A DNA stretch of 64,000 nucleotides from Gymnothorax reevesii (Eukaryota > Chordata > Actinopteri > Anguilliformes > Muraenidae), in contig CM056580.1 of the NCBI GenBank assembly GCA_029721435.1, forward strand, positions 22,810,367 through 22,874,366, given 5' to 3'. Below the pieces are notes generated by a model. The model saw nothing but the letters and a program-made list of their open reading frames with translations, did not search any database and had not been told where the DNA came from. How positions within the stretch are numbered: position 1 is the stretch's first letter; the number at the start of each line of letters is the position of its first letter. The position numbers were made by a program, and so were the translations under genes. This document shows, piece by piece, positions 10,901-25,400 of this stretch.

Positions 10901-13900
10901 ATGGCTGCTACAAGAATCAAAAAAGTTGTGGCAGGGGCCTATTTTCCATGGTGAAGCATCCCCTCTTCTTTTAACACAGAGTGGAGGAGTCTGGGCATTG
11001 ATGAGACAAGTTTCTTGAGTTTAGCCATTGGAATTTGATCCCACTCTTGTTTAATATAGGCTTCCAGCTGCTGGAGAGTTTTGGCTCTCCTTTGACAAAC
11101 TTTTTCTTTAATTATGCACCCAATGTTCTCAATCAGTGAAAGATCAGGACTGCAGGCAGGCCAGTTCAGCATACGGACTGTTCTACTATGAAGCCATGCT
11201 GTTGTAATAGCTGCAGGATGTGTTTTTGCATTATCCTGCTGAAATAAACAAGGTCTTCCCTGGAATAGATGTCATCTGGAGGGGAGCATATGTTGCTCTA
11301 AAACTTTTATATACCTTTCAGCATTCATGGTGCTTTTTAAAAAATGCAAGTGTCCCACACCATATGCACTAATGCATCCCCATACCACCAGAGATGCTGG
11401 ATTTTGAACTGAACACTGATAACAGCAGGGGTGGTCTTTCTCCTCTTTAGCCTGGAGGACACAACACCCATGATTTCCAACAAGAATGTCAAATTTGGAC
11501 TTGTCTGACCACAGGACACTTTGCCACTTCACAACAGTCCATTTTAAATTGGCCCACAGAACACGGTGGCACTTCTGGATCATGCACAACAATGGCTTCC
11601 TTTTTACAAAAGTACATGATAGTGTTTTAAGTGGCATCTGTGGATGGCACAGCATAATGTATTCACAGACAGTGGTTTCTTGAAGTATTCCTGCGCCCAT
11701 TTAGTAATGTCAATAACAGAATCATGCTGGTGAGTGATGCAGTAGCGTCTGAGGGCCTGAATGTCACCGGCAGCCAGTAAAGGTCTTTGGCCTTGTCCCT
11801 TATGTAGAGATTTTTCCAGTTTCTCTGAAACTTTTGATGATGTTATGCACTCTCGATGATGAGACCTTCAAAGGCTTTGCAATTTGACGTTGAGGAACAT
11901 TGTTTTTAAAGTATTCCACAATTTTATTACACAAGACTTCACAGGTTGGAAAGCCTCTGGTCATCTTTACTTCTGAGAGACTCAGCCTCTCTAAGACATC
12001 CCTTTTATAGCCGAACATGTAACACTCCTGATGCCAATTAACTTAATTACTTGCTAAATGTTTTTTCAGCTGATTCTCTAATATATAAATAGCTTTTTCA
12101 GCCCTTTTTTGCCTGTACCCTAACTGTTTTGAGACCTGTTGCAGCCAGAAAATTTGAAATAAGCTCATTTTGTGGATAAAAATGTAAAATGTCTTCGTTT
12201 CAACATTTGAAATGTCATCTATGTCCTATTAGAAATAACATATTGGCTCATGTGATCTGAAAGTCATTGCATTTTGATTTTATTCACAATTTACACTTCG
12301 TCCCAATTATTTCAGAATTGGGGTTGTACATACATGCCGTGTTTCAGCTCTTTATCTATATTAGAAAGGTATACAATCGACAACTTTAATTTTTCTATAT
12401 AACCTCCTTGCTTCACCCACTTTTGGGGATGGGAGCTGAAGAGCAGGCCCAAAGCACTCCATGTGCTAAAGATGCAGCTAACAAAGTTTGGTCAGTTTTG
12501 ATCGATTTTTAGAGAAACATCTTACAGCCGAAGCGTTCGGAGAGGCTGGCCGCAGGAGTGTATTTTTGGGTTTGTGTGGAGGACTAGCAGCCTCCAGAAG
12601 CAAAACAGGGGTTTGTCATTCCAGTCAAACAGCCAAACTCCAGCCCTGTCCAAACACCGTGCCAGCTCCACAGTCTTGTTCTAGGACCCATTTAGACCAC
12701 ATTCAGGCCACAACAGGGGGCCACAGTGAGGATGTGCTTCCCCTGACAGACATCTGAATTGAGCTAACAATTGCGCATCACAGACCCATAAACACCTGTA
12801 CAGCTCTTGGGACAGGGTGTGTATGCGCGTGCGGGTGCGTGTCTGAGTGCCTTTATCCGCCTGCACCCTCATTTTCAGGTCGCAGCAGCAAGATATGAAA
12901 GTCCTGCTCCATTTTACTTCACGTTTTTAGACAGAGACAGTTCCACTCCTTAATATCCCTTCAACGTGTGAAATGACAGCAATGTGAGCAGGATGTTCTT
13001 AACTGAACAGCATTATTCAGAGATGAAATTGCTTCTGGTAATTGAAAGCAGAGCTATATTCGCTAAAAACATTCTGCCATAACAAGCATATTTTTCTCAT
13101 GATGACACTTTAAATCAAAAAAATTTTCCATTAAAGAACAACATATTAACTTGTTTTAAGTTACTGATTGTCACAAAGTTCCCCCACTTCAATTTGATCG
13201 GTTACAATTTTGAGTTCTAAAATGCTGAGGTCTTACATTTATCTAAATTATGTGACAGTCATTTATGCTTAGCAGAAGGGTGCAATGCTTCATATCTCTT
13301 TCTAATATTCATTCACCAGACATTAGTTATTTTAATTTCTGTATAACCAACGTATACTACAACCACAATTCAGAAATAGTTGGGACGAAGTGAAAATTGA
13401 GAATAAAATCAAAATGCAATGACTGTCAGATCACATGAGCCAATATGTTATTTACAATAGAACATGGATGACATTTCAAATGTTGAAACAGCGACATTTT
13501 ACATTTTTATTCACAAAATGAGCTTATTTCAAATTGTTGTGTTCTGGCGGCAACAGGTCTCAAAAAAGTAGGGACACGGGCAAAAAGGGCTGATACAGCA
13601 ATTGATATATAAGAGAATCAGCTGAAAGAACATTTAGCAAGTAATTAAGTTAACTGGCATCAGGTGTGTAACATGATTGGCTATAAAAGGGATGTCTTAG
13701 AGAGGCTGAGTCTCTCAGAAGTAAAGTTGGCCAGAGGCTCTCCAACCTGCGAAGGTTTGCGTAAAAAAAAATAAAAATAAATAAAAATTGTGGAATACTT
13801 TAAAAACAATGTTCGTCAACCTGAAATTGCAAAGGCTTTGAAGGTCACTGCATCACTCACCATCATGATTCTGTCATTGACATTACTAAATGGGCGCAGG

Positions 13901-16466
13901 AATACTTCAAGAAACCACTGTCTGTAAACACAGTCCGCTGTGCCATCCACAGATGGCCCCTAATCTCCATCATGCAAAAAGGAAGCCATTGTTGAGCATG
14001 ATCCAGAAGCACCATTGTGTTCTGTGGGCCAAGGTTCATTTAAAATGGACTGTAGCAAAGTGTCCTGTGGTCAGACAAGTCCAAATTTGACATTCTTGTT
14101 GGAAATCATGGGCATCATGTCCTCCGGGCTAAAGAGGAGAAAGACCACCCCTCCTGTTATCAGTGTTCAGTTCAAAAGCCTGCATCTCTGATGGTATGGG
14201 GATGAATTAGTACACATGGTGTGGGACACTTGCATGTTTCAAAAAGCACCATGGATGCTGAATGGTAATTAAAGGTTTTAGAGCAACATATGCTCACCTC
14301 CAGATGACATCTATTCCAGGGAAGGCCTTTGGTATTTCAGGAGGACAGTGCAAAACCACATACTGCAGCTATGACAACATCATGACTTCGAAGTAGAAGA
14401 GTCCGTGTGCTGAACTGGTCCGCCTGCAGTCCTGATCTTTCACCGGTTGAGAACATTTGGTGCATAATTAAACAAAAAGTTTGTCAAAGGAGATCCAAAC
14501 CTCTCCAGCAGCTGGAAGCCTGTGCTAAACAAGAGTGGGATCAAATTCCAATGGCTAAACTCAAGAAACTTGTCTCCTCAATGCCCAGACGCCTCCACTC
14601 TGTGTTAAAAAGAAGAGAGGATGCTACGCCATGGTAAACAGGCCCCTGTCCCAACTTTTTTGAGACCTGTAGCAGCCATCATATTTATAATGAGCTCATT
14701 TTGCGGATAAAATTGTAAAATTTCTCAGTTTCAACATTTGCTAACTGATTTCTGTTCTATTGTGAACAAAATACTAGCTGGTGTGATTTGAAAGTCATTG
14801 CATTCTGATTTTATTCATAATTTACACTTCGCCCCAACTATTTCGGAATTGGGGTTGTATTTATGATCACCTTCTTATTGTGGTTCTGATTAATTCAACA
14901 ACATTATATTAACTTTACCATTATCTTCATTAGCCTCTTTATGCTACAGTCCTTGCACGCAGTGCTGCGTTGCTATTGCTGGATGTTATAATATTCTTTG
15001 AACTGTCAGTCTAGTCAGTCACCGTGCCAATAAGCAGCAGGATTCAGTTCCACTGGGTCTGCGGTTTCATCATGTCACATTTTTTACTCTCAAGCACTTT
15101 AGCAAAACACAGCTTGAACTACTCCATGTCATTTCCCTATGACTTATCGGCTGAATGCCTCAGTCTTCAGCTTTTGCATTCATCCTTTTAGACCGCAGTA
15201 GCATTACAACCTAGTAGTTGCCCTCTAACATCAGCATTCCACACTCCATCATCAGTTAAACTGCTACATAATAGAAGTTTTAGACTCATATACTTACTCT
15301 CGCCATCACCTAGCAGTTTGACTTTGTCCTTCAGAGAAGCGCCGTGTTCATTTACCTGAGTATACATTCAGCTATTGACTTCTCAAATGTTAAGTGCTTT
15401 AACTGTCTCTCTCACAGGTCTGAGTGGCTTTTGCTAATCCTTACATTAACAGGCGGTGAATAATGTTAAGCCTCCCAAGGTTTAATTTTTTTCAGCGCTC
15501 AAAATACTGTAAATTTATTTATGTTTCATACTTCAGCGGCAGTGTTTCGATCCACTTGGTTAGTGGTTTCATTTGGTCGCACTTTTTTCCCTTACGTTTT
15601 GCTCTAAATTAAATATTGAACAGTTTACTCTGCTTTTCATGACATTTAAGCCAAGCCTCCCAGCTTCATCAGAAACTACCCCTTTATTTCTAGTTGAAAT
15701 AGCCATCTTGGTAACCGTATGTGCCATTGGGCAGAAATAATAAAGTCCTATTCAAAGGTCTAGCACACTGATATGTATATTGAGAATGTTACAAAATTTA
15801 GAATACAGTTCAACAAATAATCCATTTTATATTATGAATTTTGTGGGTGTGTCTGAGTTTCGAGGTCTTTAGTGTGTGCATATTACACGGCCAAAACTTT
15901 GTGAACTAGGTCTGCAGCTGTGTTTCATAGTTTGGTCTCGACCTCGTGCTTCCACTCAAGGAAAATAACAAAGCTGGGCAGCAGCACAAAATGACATTCT
16001 AGATGATTCTAAGAGTTTGGGGAATACCCTTCCCAGTCATAGCAGGACAACACCTTCATGTACACGTCCTCATATGATTTTTTTCGAGATTCGTAAAAAG
16101 AAATTGACAGACTTGCACAGATTCCTCGCCAAAACCTCATGTAGGGATCGACTGTAAAGCCGAAAAGAGCCAGACAATCTCCCACCATCATTGTCCAAAC
16201 TTGCTAATGCTTTCCTGGCTAGAATGGAGGCATCCTCACAGCAATGTTAGAATATCAAATGGAAAGCCTTCCCAGAGGAATGAGGTTCTTAAATAAAGAA
16301 AAGTAGAGTGAACTTTGTTTCAAAGCCTACGATTTTTGGTACTGAGACGTTAAACTAGAAGCGTGTCCACATACTTTTCACCTCGTTCAGTAAATCGGAA
16401 CAGTGCTCATAGGAGTTCTACCTGTGTGTGCGTGCCTGCTTGCACACACATACGATCTGTGTATAG

Positions 16467-16499
<33 letters not shown>

Positions 16500-19400
16500 C
16501 ATGCGTATGTGTATTTGTGTGTGTCTGTGTGTGTGTGTATTTGAGCAGTAGCAGGAAGCAGTGAGCTCCTAGGCCCAGTGAATGAGTCAGCCTTTCCTGC
16601 GGGCTGAGCAGGGAGGGAGGGAGGGAGGGAGGGAGCGAGAGAAAGAGAGGAAAGGAGAGGGGGGCAGGGAGAGAGGGAGAAGCCAGAGATAGCCCGGGGA
16701 ATGAGGGAGCGGCAGAGGAGATGGGGAAGGTAGAGAGAGGGAAAAGGGGAGGGTAGGGAGAGAAGTGAGATTAGCTGAGCTTAACTGCAGGCCTCGACTC
16801 GGACTCCCAGCGGCTAGCTGCAGTCCTCATTGACACAACAGCGTGCCGTGCACCTCCCACTCCCCGCATCTCCTGCGTCCCATCCATTTTAGCATTCACT
16901 GCTCGTACGCCATTTCACTCATTGCACCCCTCTCCATTCATTCTCATGTCCTTTCCCGATTCATCTGACACATTTTATCATACACTCATCCCACTGGTCT
17001 CTTCTCATAGCGTTATGCCACCCTGACACTCTCACGACCTTTGTCCCCGCAATTGTACGCGCATAATTTACGCACTGTGTAAGCAATGCGCAGCCAAAAA
17101 TTTGAACTATGCACGAACAATGCGTGAACACTTTGTGAGAAGTTCCTGCCATGCGCGAATGGCTCATGACGTACGCAAACTATGCATGAGCTGGACGTGC
17201 CATGATCACGTGAACAACTCGAGACAACCTCCTAACACGGCACGCATTGACACGCACCGTCGGCAGTGTTTGCGCCGAGTTCTCGTAGTGTTCACGCATG
17301 GTTCACACAAGAGGCACGCACATGGCACGAACATCGCGCGCCGAATTTTTGAACATTTCAAAATTCTCTCCACGACATGGCACGCACCCCTGCACCCTTC
17401 ACACACTTGTTCTCAATGACATTAATCATTGCCACGACGCATTGCGTGGCATTGCGGGAACAAAAATCGTGCAAGTGTAAGGGTGGCATTACCCTCATTT
17501 CTCCCTCTCTCTAACTTCTAAGGTCCCTCAACTCAGCATTACTACAGGTTAAGTAGGACTGCAGCTTTGGCCTACGTTAGGAGGTGTTAAGGCTGCGCCC
17601 CGCATAGTTTATTCCAAAAATGCATGCCCAATATGTCTTCTCAAACAGTTGACAGATTGTGAAATGCGGTTGGTCACTGTTCACTGATGAAGGCAGTATG
17701 ACAAAAGATAGAGTCCCTAGCACCCTCTGAACTGAAGGACATTAAGTACACATCATTTACAGAAGTACTGCAGATGAACACTGAACACCCAAAATGGCTA
17801 GCAGGGAGGTTACATTTCACGGCCAACCAAGAGACACTAAGAGGACTTAATTTCCAAGCATGCCTACAGCATTCTACAGTGTGGCAATTCCACATCAAAT
17901 CACCTAGGCTTGACCACACTGGAAAAGTCATCCAGTTTTTCACTGCAGATCTTTTTAACTCTCAAAAACTGAAATTATGCCTCTGATTTGCATGTATTTG
18001 GCAGTATTACGGATTATGACAAGGGGGGCCCTATTTTAACAATCGAAGTGAACGGTCTGTAACGCGTGGTGCATTTAGGGTGTGTATAAATCCATTTTTG
18101 CTAGTTTAACAGCGTGCGCAAAGTGTAAAGGGGTTGGATTTAATCTCTTAATTAATAATAGGTGTGTTTTGGGTGTAACATGAAATGAACCAATCTGAGT
18201 GTTACATCCCATTCTCTTCATAAGCCAGTGCACTTGGTGAATTGCTATCATAAGGTGCACTTGGTGAATTGCTATCATAAGGGCAGATTTAATAATAATA
18301 TTGCATCAATTTTATTTTGCGCTTTCCTGGGCACTCACAATGGATACATTATTCATTCACTCACACATTCACACGTAAAAAAACGTAAAACTACGTTTTT
18401 GTAGCCACAGCTACCCTGGGGCAGACTGACGGAAGCGTGGCTGCCAGTATGCGCCTACGGCCCCTCCGACCACCACCAAACATCCAATATTGTATGTTTT
18501 GTGGGTGGGCGAAACAGGAGTGCCCGGAAGAAACCCAAGCAAACACAGGGAGAACATGCAATCTCCACACAGAAAGGCCCCTGGCCGGATTCGAACCCAC
18601 GACCTTCATGCTGCAAGGCAGCAGTGCTAACCACTGTGCTGTGTGAGAGCAAACCGCAGTTAAAAGTATGGAAACCTGTTCACTGCAATCTCTGAAATGT
18701 CATTGAGAATATTTTTTCAAGATTGTTCAAAATTGTTTTAATCATGTCCAGATGGGGAAAATAAGTCATCATACACAGAGAATCTTTGAGTCACATTTGA
18801 ATGTAACAAGCGCAAGAAGTCACCATAAAAATGTTTTAATTCAGGGTCACGGGTTAAAATTTTTTTTTAAAATAATAACAAGCAGGCGAGGCACCACCGA
18901 GAGAAATTGAAATGAGTCAGAGAAAATAACAGTAAAAGTGAGAAAGAAACGAAATGCTATTTGACTCTGCTAACATATCCCCTTGAATAATACCCAGCAG
19001 GAGTGAAATGAACTTGCTTCTGTTTGGTGAAGGTGAGGCTGGGAAAGATATGGATCAACGTGGATGACATTAGAACAAAAATACCTGCTGGTTAATATCA
19101 GACTGTTGATGTCTCATCTTTGACGGCCGAGTCGGATGTATGAAAGAAATTTGGATTAATTATAGACAGTGAATGACGGTGATGTCACCTGTCACATTGG
19201 AGCTTGTTAAAAGTAACGCCTTTTAAGGCTGCTTTGTTTGTCAACCAAACTGTCAATGATAATTAGCATATTTCAAAGAAAATGTGGAGTTGTGTGTTTG
19301 ATAATAGAAGTGGGACTGACAAGTCGCAGGTATTGCACTAATAGACCAGGTCAGATTCAAAATTGATATTGACATAATTGCGGGTAAATAGTCGATCAGT

Positions 19401-22400
19401 GACAGACTCTGATCTGACGGATCCAAACGTCTGAAGCTCTCCCAACAGTCTATTACAATAGGTGCTGTTGATTGAACAAAAATTCACACAATTTTAGGCA
19501 TGAGATGCCGTGTGTTTAATAGACACACTATACATTGTCCCCTAACAGACTCCTCTCCTGGAGAATGTCCTGGAAGACTGCAGGAGCAAGTTCACCAGTA
19601 TAAAGGAGGCTTGTGGCTTTATCCAGAATAACTTGCGAATACCTATGCATATAACCTCACACACTGAATTGCAAATGACCTGATGGAATAGGTTATCTTG
19701 CAATCCAAATAGCCCACATCAGAGGCCACTCTCCAATGGGGAACATCAATCACACAAACAATTATGACATACAAAAATCTAATTATTACAATAATTCACC
19801 TCTCTTTATTTTCAATAGTTTGCAGTGTGGATGCAGCTGCTCATCCGTGTATAATGTGTAATAAGCAAGGTGTACTTGCGATGTGCACTCGCCTACCAAG
19901 GCGCATAGCACGATCTTATGATGAGCCCTTAAAATAGCAGTCAAAAACTGAAAATTGACTTTAGACCAGGTTTTTGTTGGTCAATCACGCAATCGCTTTC
20001 TGCTGCCTCAAGATAGCGACACACCATAAATGTGCCTGACTACACTTCATTTTCAGGCCAACACACCCATGGGTGCTCAGTATAGCGCAAGTGTATTTGC
20101 TAATATGGAAAACTGGGCGTTGAACAGGAGATTGACAACTGTGCGCATCATAAATTAGCGCAGAAACTTGCGTCACACTTGCGAGGGGGTAAGATAGAGC
20201 CAAAGGACTCAGAAACAACAACCAAACACCCCGATGAATGCTCTGAACCCCACAATTTGTACAAAGTTCAGTTGAATATTCAATGCAATGACCAATGTGG
20301 AACAAGCCATATCGAGCTGAACTTCCAAAATTAATATATGTGCACTTGATTGACTTTTCCTATTAAACATTGCAACGGCTATTTTTTTCCTGTTAGGATA
20401 CTTTCATCTACACAGTTATCACATTATCATGACCATTATCATTGCAGTAACACAACTGAAAATGACTTTTTTTTTGCGAGCTTCTCCTCTCAAAGACCAG
20501 GGCCCACATAATACCGACAATCACTAGCGAACTACCTCCCCAGGATGAGTGGAGTCATAGTGCTTCTGTGGTGAGGTGCAGAGGGTTGATGGAGGGTTGG
20601 ACGCGGAGAGGGAGAAGCACAGGCCCCTTACATGAAACACCTGAATATCAGCCATTTTATACCCTCATTCCTGAAAGGTCAGCGTCACAGCTGGACACAT
20701 AACAGCTGACTCATGTCGCTGTAACTGACATCACAGACTGCTTATCAAAAGCCTTTCTGCATAGCTATCCAGGGTGACTCAAGCCAAATAAAAAGAACTT
20801 TTCAAAAGCACCAAGCTATTAGGAGAGTGAGTCATAACACTGACCTGCGCAATAACAACAGAGATAACTGCAGGAGGTGAGGGACTGTGTGTATTGTGTA
20901 GATTACAAAATTACTGATTGGTATTTTTGTTTGAATGTCGAGCACGTCAATTCTTGTCACAATTCCACAGAAAACACAAGAAGACCATTCCAAAAATGTT
21001 CCTTTGCCAGAGAAAGATGTCGTCTGGTTGTCAGAACTTTTTCTCTTTCTGGTCTTACGAACCTCTCACAGTAAAGACAAACAAATATATAACATGCCTA
21101 TATGCAGCGCCCTCCATAATTATTGGCACTGGTTAAGATGTGTTCCTTAGCTTCTAAAATATTCACATTTTTTCTAAATGATATAGGACCACAAGGAAAA
21201 AAAGAGGAAAATCCCACCTTTAATTCAAGTGCATTTATTCAGTGGGAAAAAAATCCCACATTAAGAAATAATTATTTTACATCAAATCATGTGTGCCACA
21301 ATTATTAGCACCCCTGAAGTTAATACTTTGTACAACCCCCTTTTGCCAACAAAACAGCACCTAATCTTCTCCTATAATGGTTCACAAGATGGGAGGATAC
21401 AGAAAGAGAGATCTTTGACCATTCCTCTTTGCACAATCTCTCTAAAGCATCCAGCAATCTGGGTCCTCTCCTCTGCGCTCTCCTCTTCAGCTCACTCCGC
21501 AGGTTTTCAATGGGGTTGAGGTCTGGGGACTGAGATGGCCATGGGAGGAGCTTGATTCTGTATCTAGTGAACCATTTCTGTGTAGATTTGGCCACATGTT
21601 TAGGCTCATCTTGCCGAAAGACCCAGTGACGACCCATCTTAAGCTTTCGGGCAGAGGCCAGATTTTGATTTAAAATGTCCTGGTATTTCAAAGCGTTCAT
21701 GATACCATGCATCCTAACAAGGTTCCCAGGGCCTCTGGAAGAGAAATAGGCCCACAGCATCACCAATCCTCCCCCATACTTCACAGTGGGCATGAGGTGC
21801 TTTTCTGCATACTCATCTTTTGTGTTCCACCGAACCCACTTGGAGTGTCTGTTGCCAAAAAGTTCTATCTTGGTCTCATCTGACCAAAGCACATGGTCCC
21901 AGTTGAAGTCCAATTACCGCTCAGCGAACTCCAGATATTTGCATTTATGATTGTGAGTGAGGAAAGGTTTTTTCCGTGCATGCCTCCAAAACAGCTTGTT
22001 GGCATGTCGATGGCGCCTGGTGGTTGTTTAGGAGACTTTGACCCCAAGATGCTACCATTTGTTGTAATTCTTTAACAGTGAGCTTTGGAGAACTTTTTAT
22101 TTCTCTTTCCATCTTCCTCACTGTGCGTGGTGGCAAAATAATCGTGCGTCCTCGTCTAGGCTTGTTTACCACTGTTCCAGTTGTTTTAAACTTCTTAATG
22201 ATTCCTCTGACAGTAGATATGGGCAGGTGCAGGCGAGTGGCTATTTTCTTATAGCCATTGCCTGACTTGTGAAGGTCGACACACATCTGCCTTACTTGAA
22301 TGGTGTGTTCTTTTGTCTTTCCCATGTTGACGAGTGGATGAGAGAAATGGCCTCTGTGTCACGTCATATTTATACCCCAGTTAAACAGGAAGTGATGATT

Positions 22401-25400
22401 TACTAATTAAATGTTCCTAGATACTCTGATCAACTTTGTAAACTACTGTAGAAATGACAGAAACACTTCAATTACATTTATTTCCTTGGAATTGTTAGGG
22501 GTGCCAATAATTGTGGAACAGGTGATTTAATTAAAAATATTGATTACTTAGTCAGGGATTCTTTTTTTTCCCCTTAAAATTCACTTGAATTGAAGGTTAC
22601 ATTTTTCTACAATTATCAGTGTGAGAGTATGCTTCTGCAATAAAAATTGAATTTATTTTAAGGCTTTTAACACATCTTAAACAGGGGTGCCAATAATTAC
22701 GGAGGGCGCAGTATATGTATAAATAAACAAATATAAAATATGCCAGTGAAACTAAACAGAAAAATGGTGCCTGCACATTTGTCAAATGACAACCCCTCAG
22801 TTGTTATGGTTCCATTGTCTCTGTAGCATAACTGGCATGACTACGACCATCAGGTGAGGTTCTCAAAAAAGGAAAGTAGAGGGTTGTGCCGGTTACTAAG
22901 GGGACGATAGGGTGGAGCAGGCAGCACAGTACCTGCTGGGTAATGGTATCCCAGGGACCCTGCAGGAGGCGCTCTCTGTAATTCGGGTGGACATTTTCCC
23001 ACACCTCTTCCAGGGACAAAGGACAGGCATCTGAAACAGAGACACAAGGACGCATCATGGTCAAATGATTTTAGCAGTTCACATATCTGTAAAGGTTTTA
23101 CCCATAGTTTTAAAATCCAATATGTAACCGTATGTTTGAACACAAAGCTTTAAACTCAAAGCAACGCACAAAAAAGTGAGGGTCCTGGATGACTATGACG
23201 CAGACAGAAGAAACGCTGAACATATTTCACATTTCGACCTCGTTTAATGTGGCCAAGCCCCGTTCTTGCCCTTTAAAATAAAGCTTAAACTATTCGAATA
23301 TCTTGTTCCAGTCACAAGGAATCGAAATGATTATCAGATAAGAAGAGAATCATTGCACTGGTAAACACTGCGGACAAGTATTTTACATTTTGAAGGTGAG
23401 GTGAAGCCACATAAAGAGCACCTTGATGTACAAAGTCAGACAAGCACAATATGAAACAGCGAAGGGAGATGCTCTGAACAAGAGTGCCAGTGTACGGTAA
23501 CCGTGGCTTAAAAGGCCAGAAGTGCCATTTTAATTCTAAATGTTTCCATTTGAATATTAGCCTGCTTTGCAGTCTCTCTCCTTCACTATCCATGGAATTA
23601 TGCTAATTGGAGCATTGTTATGGTAACAATAGTCACCATTTCTCCTTAAATCTGACTTGCAAATGAATGCAAGCATTAGGTTTTTTTTTTTTTTTAATTT
23701 CATGAACACAGCTTGGCATATGAAATTTAGCAGAATTAGGCAAAACTTTTCAGCAAAGACCACTTGAGATTCATGATTTGAGAGTAAGTTCAGGAAAAAA
23801 AATGTGATTATACGCATACATTTGTTCCAAATGCCAGACATTTTCCGTGTTCAAATATCCATTTACCCTTTATTATTATAAACAAAAATCATGTTGGCGC
23901 GCTTAGAGAGAGCTCCCAGTCATTAGCATCTGAAATGGGAGACCCACCGAGGTTGGATGCCCGGAAGTACAACACTGGGGCCTGGTAACTGCTGGAGTAC
24001 AGAACGTGGTACTCATAGCGAATCGGCAAGGACATCTTCGATACCACAGGCTCTTCGTCACCAAGCTCGTCATCCTCAAGCTCCTGAAGAGACAATGGGG
24101 AGGTGTGCTGTGCTTTCAAAAGATAAAAATAATCATTGGTAACAAAAAAGAACATATTACGCCTGTCGTGAAAATGTCATTTTTTGAGCCAAATTTCTCT
24201 TAGTCACTCGTTGTTTAAGTCACTGACATAAATGCATGGTGCTGGACGAGGAAGACGAGAGTGGGAGGGTTTTTAATAATTAAAACTCAATATCACAGTG
24301 AGACACCAACAGCCAGGCAACACATGTATGCATATCTGGATGGAGGCTCCTATAACACTTAGCCAAGTCCAACAAGCACCCAAGGTCATGTCGGCATTTA
24401 GCACCCCGCGACATTACAAAGCCACAGTCGGCCCTCAAAGTGCAGGCACGACCCTAGTGGTCCCGTGCACCAGCAATCCTGCCATTTCACTCATCATACT
24501 CCATACAGGAAGAGGTTTCTTCCATGAGTGAGTGACATAAAAGCCACACTGACAGATGTAGGACGTATGGCCCGCGTCAGCATGTTGCCTTTGGATAAAC
24601 ATATGTGAGCCCAATGGAGCCTCAGTCTGTAATTGCCATTCCATAAACCTAATTACAAAAGATGTTTCAGCGCACACTGCGATCCAGTGTTTGATAACAA
24701 CATGAGCTAATGTCATTTGTCAGCACAAAACAGCTTTGTCGAGGGGTTTGCCTAGACTCATCATACACTTTGTAAGTACAATCCCACAGTCTCAGAAGCG
24801 ATGAGTTTGAGGAAGCCCTTTTGCGGTCTGTGCTTTCAGAAGGCAGGAGCGCTGGCTTGAAAGATATCGATAACAGTGCAGAGCGAAATGCCTATCTGGA
24901 AAACCGCAGCGTTGCGCAAATGCGAAGCTGGCGGCAACGCGATCTCCTTTCTCCAGCAGTCCCGGGCCATCTGAAGCCCGTTTGTCGTTTGTTTTGCAAG
25001 CGTTCAGCTCACGCTCCCGGGAACTCCACAGCAACGTCGGGATTGCTGACTGACTGCTTTACCCCTGGCCATCCCCTCTGAAGTGCAGTGACTTTAGCCG
25101 CCTCCGATAAGGAAAGTAACCTGGGTCTATCGCGCTTCATGGAAATGCAACCTGTCACAAACTTTGTAAACTGAGACATAACAGCTCATTGGAGGAATGA
25201 GTGACAGAGGCTCATCGGAACCCTGTGCCCCAGACTGTCACCAAGGTAAAGGCTATTGCTAATCCACACGGCAACACCACGCAAAAATGCCACAGGAGTA
25301 AATACAAACCTGAGAGCCCCCCCAATTCACCAATTCAATAAAGCATATGACCCTCAGTTAAACCCAAAGAGAAATACATTTCTGCGCATAAATATGTTGC

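Noticed and set aside
18391..18695. Cluster of 60-72-codon frames on both strands
   Set aside because: All lie in the SINE-type repeat, whose GC-rich body stays open by chance in several frames.
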